From contig NC_089830.1 of assembly GCF_035046505.1 (NCBI RefSeq), positions 23,600,284 through 23,664,283 on the forward strand: a DNA stretch of 64,000 nucleotides, written 5' to 3'. Source of the DNA: Tiliqua scincoides (lineage: Eukaryota; Chordata; Lepidosauria; Squamata; Scincidae). Position numbers and translations under genes: made by a program. This document shows positions 55,075 through 64,000 of this stretch, in pieces. The notes under the pieces were generated by a model, which worked only from the letters and a program-made list of their open reading frames with translations, made no database searches and had not been told where the DNA came from. The stretch's first letter is position 1. Each line of letters begins with the position of its first letter.

Positions 55075-57964
55075 GTTCCAGTTTACTAATGACCTCCTTG
55101 AAAACAGGATGCCCCAAATTGGATGCATTATAGGGTGGAACTAGCGCTGCTTGTGAGCTGGGCACTCTGCCTGTGTTTGTGGCAGCCAGGGATGGTATAT
55201 GTGAATATCGGGACGGGGACGGTCATTGGAGATAGAGACTCGGGCTGCAATCCTATCCACACTTTCCTGAGAGTAAGTCCCACTGAACAAAATGGACATA
55301 CTTCTGAGTAGACCTGGCTAGGTTTGTGCCCTCAGAGGCAGCGAGAAAGAGAGTTGTACATTGGTCAAAGCCACTTTTGGGGGGCAGAGCCACCAGCACA
55401 ACCACACTCCTGGGAATCCGATGAAGCGATTCCCCCCCCCTGCATTGTAGGAGTTATTCCATGTGGTTCTGCCTAAATAAATAAAGCAATATAACAAAGC
55501 AGTTGCCTGATTGTTCAGGCTGATGTCAGCCCCCACAGGAAATGGCCAAACTTTGGCTCTACAGAGCAACTCCCCCCACTCTTCCTGCCTGAAAAAGATG
55601 CCCTGGCTGCCTTTTTGGAATTTTCCATGACTGATTAATGCTTGCTTGGTGTGCAAGCCAACCTTTTAATCAAAAAAACTACACTCCAGGAGTTTCCTGC
55701 CTTGGAGTAAACAAATTGGTTAAGGACACAAAAGGATTTCCTTCCCACCCATCCCCCTCCCTGGCCTCTAAAGCATGAAGGCACTGTTGCTAGATAGAAC
55801 ATTAGAAGCACCCCCCTCAAGTTGGGGGGTAAGCCAGCAAGTTCTTTGTGAACTCGTCCCACAAAATCTGCAGTGTTTCCATATGGAACTGTGGGTGCAA
55901 AAAGCTGGGACCTCTTTGCCAACCACCTGTGACCCACCCTTCGCTATGATTTGTGAGCTGCTCATGGACCTGCACGAAGAATCCTCGTTCCTTCATCTAC
56001 CCGAGAATGGCTGTGCCATTTGGCACCCAGGACAGGTATTGCCTCTCTCTTTACTTCCCCATTCTTTCCCCCTCTTTCCCCTGCATGCACTCTCGGAGCA
56101 AAACCAAAGTCTCCAGACCAATGATTTTCAGCCACTGAGCCGCAGGACATTGGTGCGCCGGGAACAGGACTGGTTTTAAGCCAATTGGACCAAGTGGTTC
56201 CAACTGGGCCCTGCATCTAAGGGGGTCCTGCACTAGTGTTATATGTAATTTTATATTAAGATGTGCTTAGATCAATTTATAACTCACACACACTTCTTAA
56301 GTGTGCATTTTGATTGCTTTCCATTCTACCTTAGAGCTTAAAAGTCTCCAATTTCTCAAACTGAGTTGGGACCCACTAGGTGGGTCCCAAGTCAGTTTCA
56401 GTTGGTTCACATAGCACCTAGCTCAGCTGCCATTGAAAATACAGAGCAGAAAATACAGAATACATAGCTGGTGGGCGGGAGAGAGGCCTGGTGCTTTGCC
56501 CTGAATGGGTGGGAAGATGGGACACTGGAAAGGGCTGTGTGACTGGAGAAGGACGACAGCAGAAGCATGCTGTGTAAGGGGACCTTTGGCTGATCACAGC
56601 TTACGTTTGAAGCCTAAATGGATGATGTCACTTCTGGCCATGACATCACTTCCAGGTTAATGACATCACTTCTGATGGGTCCTGACAGATTGCCATTCTA
56701 AACAATGAAGTCCCTAACTGCACATCTAGTTCTCCAGTTCAGCCTTTTGGGTACCCTGGAATGATTATAGAGGTTTGGGGGGAACAGTCCTTGACTTTAT
56801 AGGCAGACTCTTGCAAATGTCTACAAACACATAAGGTCTCTAGCAGCTTCAGGAGTACAGGACTGTGATTATTAATTTTTTAAAAAATTATCAATAAATA
56901 AATATATCTTGTTAGTGGGTCGCAACAGATTGTCATTTTAAAAAGTGGGTCCCGGTACTAAAAAGTTTGGGACGCACTGCTATATAGCTTCCTGTTTTTA
57001 ACCATTTCCTATTTGCCCTGCGTGTCTCAGCACTGAGCGTAGCTAGTGAAAATTTCCCCCTTTGAGGTTTAGCATTCATACCGACTTCTTTTTACCCCCA
57101 GGTGTGGGCACTGCAAACAGACACCTGTAAATTCAACCTCCAGGCACCCAGGTCAGGCAGTAGCAGAGATGCTGACCTTTACCTGGGTAGGCCTAGCAGA
57201 GATGGAATGTCCCAAAATGTCCAGCCCCCGATAAGATACTAGGTGGCAAGACACCTAGCTGGGACTTTGTGGTTTTGTGAATCTATTTCAAAAGGATATG
57301 AGTCTCTGTTGCTTCGACTTGCTGTCATGGAATCTGATCTGGTCTTGAACCTTGGAAACTTTCCTTTGTCTTGTTTTTGGTTGTGCTTGAAAAGGGGCAG
57401 TGCATCACCATATTTGGGGAAAGGATGTCTCTGATGCTTGCTGGTATGAAAACTGGAATATAAAGTGTAATCTGGCTGAACTGAGCCAAAGTCACCACTT
57501 ACAGACTGCCTTTTGCACTTTGTCTCGTCTCTAATTTTTCAACTGAAATCTCAACGGACGAACAGGTGTCACCTTGCAACCTGGACTGTGGACATTGATT
57601 AATTTCACATCAGGAAACCCATTCTTTGCCTCCTAGGCACATCCAGCTGGTCATTTGATCAACTGGTCTTTTGGTCAACACAGCTAAGACGAAACACCGC
57701 AAAGGCCAGGGTGGGGGAAAGCCAGCAGAGTCAACTTGGCGGGTTCTCACGATGCACCAACTAGATAAGCTTTCCAGAGCTCACATAGCAATTGCACATG
57801 GGGGCAGGGGGCCTGAAGATACACTGGCCTGATGATACACTGGCCTGATGGTGACTATGTCCATTTTGACCGTAAATGTCACAAATGAGCAAGAAGGATC
57901 GTAATTCTTCCTGCCTGTGAATAAATCCCACCATCGAAGCAGGTGGCTTCAATTAATGAAATTG
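55075..57964. other. Intergenic with MITE fragments
   Basis: Holds a reverse copy of the 90-bp repeat monomer (55243-55310) and family members of the 1-287 MITE (56617-56705 with terminus near 56977). No gene recognised. Confidence 0.4.
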
Positions 57965-57972
57965 CTTTAGAT

Positions 57973-58429
57973 CAGGGGTGCCCAAACCCCGGCCCTGGGG
58001 CCACTTGTGGCCCTCGAGGACTCCCAATGTGGCCCTCTGGGAGCCCCCAGTCTCCAATGAGCCTCTGGCCCTCTGGAGATTTGTTGGAGCCCGCTCTGGC
58101 CCCACACAACTGATCTCAGCATGAGGGTGACTGACCTCTCGTGTGAGCTGTGGGATGAGGGCTACCTCCACTGCTTGCTGTTTCACGTCTGTGATGCAGT
58201 AGCGGCAGCAAAGGAAAGGCCAGCTTGCTTTGTGCAAGGCCTTTTATAGGCCTTGAGCTATTGCAGGACCTTCATTCATTCATATAAGTTCATCTTTAAT
58301 ATATTCATTTATGTAAACTTATGTAAATTTATTCAAATTTTAAATGTAAATTAATTCTTCCCCCCCGGCCCCCGACACAGTGTCAGAGAGATGATGTGGC
58401 CCTCCTGCCAAAAACTTTGGACACCCCTG
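57973..58429. mobile_element. hAT-type MITE, sister of 9458-9919
   Basis: CAGGGGTGCCCAAAC to CTTTGGACACCCCTG, 457 bp, flanked by CTTTAGAT and CTTTAGAG (7 of 8). Target very like the CTTTAGAC of its sister. Confidence 0.9.
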
Positions 58430-59159
58430 CTTTAGAGGTTTGCCTCCATGATGGTTCTGCTTCCAATAAAACAAACTTCTATGGAAAACCAATGGAGAAA
58501 TGTTTGACACTTTTAAAGTGACATATTGGGGCCCCCAATACTAGTTTCCCTCCCCCCTTTTTCTTCAGGTGCGAAAATGGGCAGGGGTGTGTGACAAAAG
58601 TTTGCTGGTGTCTAGAAACCACTTCCAGCTGCACCTGGGTGTCTGAGCCCTAGAGAAAATGAAACCGAGCTGCTTGGGTGTGTTTTCTTGAAAGTAGACG
58701 AACGTGTCTCAGTTCTTACTGAAGGTCAAGCAAAAAGGCTCCTTCTGAAGGCCAGTCAGAGGGGTTCCTTCTGGTGGGAACACCCCCTGAACGGTCTCGA
58801 TTCAACAAACGTGGAGCTCAGCAAATACATCAGAAGGTTCCCCCACCACCACAGTAAGAACAGAGGATTGAGTGACTGCATGAAGGATCCTCGTTCCTTC
58901 ACCAACCCAAGAACTGATATGCCATCTGGCACCCAGTACAGAGATTGCCTCTCTCTTCTCTTTCCTGTTTTGACCAACTTTAGGCCAGGCACAGGCCTGA
59001 GAAACTTTAAAGGTCTGAGCCGCTATGCATCTTAGATGCTTGCTAGGAAACTTTCATGCTAAAAAAATAGCTCAGGTCTTCAAAGAGATATCGTCCTGTG
59101 GCTTCCTTTTTTTTTTTTTTTGCTGTGGTTAAGCTTTAAAAGAGAACTTGAAGCTACAT
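58430..59159. other. Intergenic, no gene recognised
   Basis: Shares CTGCA(C/T)GAAG(A/G)ATCCTCGTTCCTTCA with 55970-55995, so part is a dispersed repeat. A T run lies at 59107-59121. Confidence 0.35.
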
Positions 59160-59387
59160 CAGTGATTTTCACTTTTTTTCATCTCGTGGCACACTGTCAA
59201 GGCACTAAAATTGTGAAGGCACACCATCAGTTTTTTGACAATTGACAAAACACACCGTGCTGTTGGTGGAGGACTCACATTCCCAATGGCTCTACTAATA
59301 ATTGACCCTCCCCCAAACTCCCATGGCACACCTGCAGACCATTCGCGGCACACCAGTGTGCCATGGGACAGTGGTTGAAAATGGCTG
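59160..59387. mobile_element. hAT-type MITE, 228 bp, sister of 14308-14535
   Basis: CAGTGATTTTCAC at the left and GTGGTTGAAAATGGCTG at the right; same length and GGCACACC repeats as its sister. Flanks AGCTACAT and TGTTACAT match weakly. Confidence 0.75.
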
Positions 59388-60476
59388 TGTTACATGCTAA
59401 GCACATCTTTGGCATAAGGCAAAGCTAAGCAGAGAGTCCTTTGACAGGTTTGTCATTCATATCAGTTCATCTTTAAACATCAGGTGAGGAAGTTTGGTGG
59501 AGCAGATATCTCTGCTCCAGATATCAGAGGCCATCAGTGGTCCTGTTCTTCAGGATGAACCCATCAGTGGCGCTTTTCTTACAGACGGTCTACTCTGACA
59601 TCCTCATTTGTGCATTCACACCTCCTCAGGAAATCTGCTCAGCGTTAAGCAGTATGCCACAGTGTTTCTCAGACCCGTCTAACTATATCTATATATCTGT
59701 GCTTAACGCATCTGTTAAGGGTGCAATCCTATCCTGTGCTGGAACAGCAAGCCAAGAGGCTTGTGCTGTATCCAGTGCAGGATAGAGGCTCAAAGAGGCT
59801 CAGCCAGAGGTAAGGGGAAACATTCCCTTTACTGCTGGATAAGGCACCCTGGTCCCTATGGGTCTCCTTGAACTCCTTGAGTCCGAGGAGAGTGGAGTGG
59901 CTTCAAGCTGCTCTGAGCTCCCTGGGAATGGGGGTTGAGATCCGGCATAACTGCCGGGTCCCAGCCCTGCCTCCCGCTCCCCACCTGCCCACCGCTGGGG
60001 CCACCCACTGCCTGACCTCCATCCACCCCAGAACGCCTCCCTCCTGCTTCCTCCCCACCTTCTCCCTGCCCACCCCAGAGTCTTGCGTTGGCCAAGCTTG
60101 GTGACACAAGACTCAGAGCCTCCTTCGGCACAGAAGTTTGTGTCAGCTTCTGCAGGCCAGTGAGCCTCTATGTGCCGACCTTGACGACTCCTGAGGAGGC
60201 GCAAATGTGCCTTACAGCACGTTTGCGACCCTCCTGGGCCGGTGCATGTCCGCTGGCCCAACGTGCTGTCTGGATTGCACTGCACAAGGTGCAACATGAC
60301 AATTGCTTTCTCATGTACACAGGAAATAGAGAAATGAAAACTAACAGTGGGTGACCACAATGGAGAAGTTAGAGGCCCTGCCCAAGAAATACAGATAGCA
60401 TCTTAAGGAACTGATACAAAGACAGACAATGCAGGCTCATTCTCCTAGCTAGTTAAATTTTATCAGCTGTGATTCC
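59388..60476. other. Intergenic with a MITE-like stretch
   Basis: TTAAGGGTGCAATCCTATCC at 59715 is the left end of the family at 22680-22888; a possible right end (GGATTGCAC) lies near 60272. The 186-codon minus frame across it is repeat-derived and not called as a gene. Confidence 0.4.
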
Positions 60477-60880
60477 CAAACTGTGGGTCAGGACTCACCA
60501 ATGGCTCGCGACCAGATTTTGGGTGGGTTGCAAAACTTACCAGCTGATAGTTAACACGGAAAATATACTGTGCCCTATGGAAACTGAAGCAAAGTGGCAC
60601 ATGCCCATTTAGTATCGCGTGGTGACCGCGCCTCGGCCCATTTTGAAGGGAAGGCCAAGAGCGAACACGCCACCAGAATGGTCCCAAGCCAATGAACATG
60701 GAGCTCAACAAATGTTCCAGAAGGTGGTTCCCCACTCCACCATAATAACAAGGATAGAAACAGAGGCTTGAGCTGCAGGTAAAGTGAAACTTATTTTAAA
60801 GTCTCAAGTAACTAGGTGGGTCTCAACAGGCCGTTGTTTTAAAAAGCAAGTCCCGGTGTTAAAAAGTCTGGGAACCACTG
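60477..60880. mobile_element. hAT-like MITE
   Basis: CTGTGATTCCCAAACT at the left and AGTCTGGGAACCACTG at the right form 16-base imperfect inverted repeats. No clear target duplication. Confidence 0.55.
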
Positions 60881-61297
60881 AGCTAAGACAAATGCGTTAA
60901 AAGTCAGGGTGGGTAAAAGCCAGGGTAGGGGTGGGGGAAAGCCAGCAGACAGCCGTCTTGGAGGGCACGCACAGTGCACCAACCAGATTTGTATTTTAGA
61001 GCTCACAGAGCAATTGCACGTGGGGGTGAGGAGTTTCTCTTGTGTGTGCAGGGCCAAACACACAACTCAGTGGTTTGGCACAGAAGGAAAAAGGGGAGGG
61101 GGTGAAGGTGCAACAACAAGGACTTGATTGTGGGGATAAGCATGCAGCAGGGATAATTGCAGCAGGCAAGGGGAATGCAACTCAAAAATGCCATGCCATG
61201 CAGCTTATTTGCAGAACCAGGCCCAGCAGTGCCTGGGTTGGAGGCCTGGGATGGATTTCAGGCCCTCTCCCCCTGAAACATTTTAACAGTGGACTAA
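60881..61297. other. Intergenic, no gene recognised
   Basis: Contains GTGAAGGTGCAACAACAAGG, related to 54095-54125. No ORF of interest. Confidence 0.35.
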
Positions 61298-61407
61298 CAG
61301 CCCAATCCTAATCAACTTTCCAAGGTTGATGCAGCCGCAGTGTAGCCCCAAAGGAAAGGGGCAAAGGATGAGCCCCCCCCCAATCATCCCCAAAAGTCAG
61401 ATGCCTG

Positions 61408-61444
<37 letters not shown>

Positions 61445-61875
61445 ATAGAGACAAAAGAAGGAAGGAGGGGAGGAAGTCAGAATGAAAGGGGGAGAAGCAA
61501 ACAAGGAACAGAGAGGAGAGACGGAACAAATGTGGGTGGGGGGAGAGAGAAGAAGAAAGGTGCCTGGCAGTGCAATCCTATACACATTTACCTGGAAGTA
61601 AGTCCAGTTGTGGTCAATGGGGCTTACTCTCAGGTATGTGTGCGGTGGTCTCAGGGAGGGAGTGCACAACACAGGAGGGAGGAAGAGATGAGGCGAGGGG
61701 GGGGCAGAGAGAGGAAGGATAGAAGGAAGTAGCAGGGTCACCAAGGGGCGTAACTAGAGGGGGGTAGAAAGCACTAAGTTTTGCAAGGAGCCTCCCCGTG
61801 CATGAGTATGCAGTTCATACCCCATTGGTACTGTGGCATCAGCACTGAAAAACTGAATAGGATTGGGCCCTCAAG
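61298..61875. mobile_element. MITE of the GGCCCAATCCTA family with internal expansion
   Basis: Left AACAGCCCAATCCTAATC, right AATAGGATTGGGCCCTCAA. Inside are an (AG)n run and a 90-bp-repeat monomer (61570-61640), probably later additions to a ~180-bp element like 3689-3866. Confidence 0.5.
61410..61443 (+). repeat. (AG)n microsatellite
   Basis: About 17 AG units. Confidence 0.95.
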
Positions 61876-64000
61876 CTGCAATAGTGTCAGCTCAGCCTTC
61901 ACTGTGACTATGCAGGCACGTAGGGCTTCCAGGTAGCCCCCCAGAATGCCTTGTGGTATGACATCGCCTGGGAGCTCCACGCATTGTGTCACCCTAACCT
62001 TGGACCTCACCATATATCACTGCCCTGCCCTAAGTCGTGGAAGTCACGTCAGCTGACCACATGTCAGAAAATTTCACCATCTCCGCATCTGAAAGACACT
62101 GCACTTCCAAGGCTAACTGTACTGCACTACAAGCGTATGCCAAGAGAAAGGAGGGACCCAGGCATTTTGTCATGACAATTACAGGTACTGTTGTTGTCTC
62201 TCAGTCAACTGGATCCCTCCCCACGGTTCCCTCTGGACGCCCGCTGCTGGTGGTCTTGTGGCAGATCATGGCAAGAGGGCGTTTTGGTCCTTTGCATATC
62301 CGTTTCTCTGGAAGTGATCATTTGGCTTTTCAATCTTATTTGCCTCCCTGTGAATGCAAACGAACTAAAACCAGTTGGAAGAAGGAATGACATTCACCCT
62401 GGGTTCTGTTGATGGTAGGATGAGAGGGCTCAGTTAAGAAAGGATTTTTTTTGCTGTCAGCTCTCTAACTGTAAATTATTTTTTAATGTTGCCATTAAGG
62501 GACAGAATGCCTCTGAGTGTGTGAATGAAATACCTCCTAGAGGTTGCAGAAGCATCAGTGTGGAGCCACCCAGTGGGCAACATGATGTCACCTCCCCCCC
62601 TGTGTCTGCACATCACTTTTTGGCTTCCAGAATGGCTCTGATTACCAATCGAAGGAACCAATCGAAGCCTAGAGGCTGGTGGGAGGGCCATTCTTTGCTG
62701 CCTCTGCTGCTCCAAGCACTCAGGCAGCTAGTGCTGTGCAACCCCCCCCCCATGGAGAGCTTGGAAAAACCCCAGAGCGCCACAGGGGGTAGGCTGCACA
62801 AGCCACCCCCCTCAAGCTATGCCACTGGATTGCAGAAAACCATATGCTCTCACCCAGTGGTGCTTATGTATGTGTATAACAAATAATTGGTTTGCTTTGG
62901 GGAGACAGATGAAAAAAGTTGTACATTGGCTGGGGGCGTATAGGGGGTGCAGTGACCCTTTTGGGGCCACTCCTGATTGAACGCCATTCACTCAGAGGGC
63001 TCATGTTTCTGCCTTTGTTTTGCTGAGTGATAACCAATAAGAACCAGCTTTAAAAACGATACAATAAAACGTATTCCTTGACACACTGATTTGTCTGATT
63101 CTATAGAAGGAATTTTAGAAAGAGAAGTTCAGTTCCACTGAGTTCCGCTGTGATCCTGCTGAAGACTTTTCGATGAATGGTGCCCCCCCAGGTGGTCATT
63201 TGGGTTATGACCTGTGTCAGATCTGCGTACCCTGGGGTAGTTGTGGACTCCCGTCCAGGAAAGCTTCTTGAAATAAAGTTGTTAGCCTTGTGAATGTGTC
63301 ACAAGACTCTTGGTGGTCTTATTCAGAGTTTGAGAGGGTCTGGATGTTTTTTGCAGGAGGGACGGAGGAGAAAGGTACTTGCCATGGCTTTCCCTGAAGT
63401 GTTTCATTTGAAAGCACGGAGCAGACCCCTTCCCACTCCAGGTGATTTCTTCTTTCCCAGTATATTGGGGTTTATGCACTCTTTGGGGGGGGGGTTTGCC
63501 TTGCCTTCGCTTAGAGTTGTTCGCTTGAAGTTGACCTTTCCCAAAAGCAAAGCACCAGATCTTTATACCTGTCCTTCCACGCCTTGCATTTGAATGTTTT
63601 CTAACATTCAACCGCTTGCTTGGGGGTCTTCTACAGGACCCAGCCCATCACCTCCCCGAAGTGGGACACCAGAGGTCACCGTCTCCCCTTGCATGATGCC
63701 CGACTGCATCCAGGACCAGCAGCATACGTTGGACACTGGTTGCTACTCAGGAGCCCCCAGAACACCTGGTGGTCCATCGACACAACTCTTCAAATGGTGT
63801 CTCCTGTGCAATGCCATAGCTGCCCGGAATGGCTCCAATGGGGGGGGGGGAGCATTTACACTGCACACTGTGGCACCTTTGGCACTTAGCGCTTTGCCCC
63901 CCTCTAGCTACGCTACTGCAAACATCTCATGCTGTTGTTGCCTTTTCCTGCCTGTTCCTGCTATTGGGGTTCTTAGGAGACCTCGGTGACAATGCAAGAG
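61876..64000. other. Intergenic, no gene supported
   Basis: A frame at 62034-62182 reads a short Cys-containing, N-glycosylation-site-rich peptide up to an ACAG|GTACTG donor-like site, but no partner exon is clear. Text at 62795-62830 and 63890-63920 (CTAGCTACGCTACTGCA) looks like ends of another MITE family. G runs occur at 63484 and 63841. Confidence 0.35.

Noticed and set aside
54769-55165. Open frames spanning the N run
   Set aside because: Frames through unknown bases are artefacts of the gap.
59800-60360. 186-codon minus frame
   Set aside because: GC-rich, lies over a MITE-like stretch, low-complexity Gly/Arg/Ser composition and no family match.

Overview
The window looks like nuclear DNA of a squamate reptile (lizard, gecko or snake; species not determined). 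The reasons are intron-containing vertebrate genes, CR1/L2-type LINE fragments, many short hAT-type non-autonomous elements with 8-bp target duplications, microsatellites, and a 200-base run of N that is an assembly gap. Most of it is repeat-rich non-coding sequence. The genes I can support are all immune-related.

The core, about 4-44 kb, is a cluster of immunity-related GTPases (IRG, p47 GTPases), all on the + strand and each with an intronless ORF behind a splice acceptor. In order they are: a broken double-GTPase-domain IRG (7823-9310); an intact single-domain IRG of 428 residues with an N-terminal myristoylation signature (14948-16234); and three nearly identical intact IRGs of 579 residues (23147-24886, 32125-33864, 40337-42076). 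The 579-residue proteins carry two complete GTPase domains back to back and only one C-terminal helical domain. This fused design, also visible in the broken copy, is the most unusual thing in the window.

The three intact double-G genes lie in three direct segmental duplicons of about 7.1-7.2 kb (20016-27138, 28952-36127, 37164-44345). The junctions hold 259-bp tandem repeats (8 and 5 units). Each repeat unit is the end of one duplicon joined to the start of the next, so the array arose from the duplication breakpoint. Each duplicon also has the same upstream block with a perfect ISRE core, a GAS core and an IRF core before a leader-exon donor, and the same solo LTR downstream. Older diverged relatives of the duplicon flanks lie at 745-1400, 3950-4330, 9928-10310 and 44867-45064, showing earlier rounds of duplication.

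From 44.3 to 47.4 kb two direct repeats, each with a CTCF-like core and an ISRE-like element, flank a 14-unit, 140-bp tandem array made from a CR1 LINE tail. At 50355-52907 there is a four-exon gene for a 153-residue four-pass membrane protein of the PMP22/claudin superfamily, best matched to NKG7 (cytotoxic granule protein). The remainder to 64 kb is intergenic, with LINE and hAT fossils, microsatellites and the assembly gap. I found no tRNA, rRNA or CRISPR.
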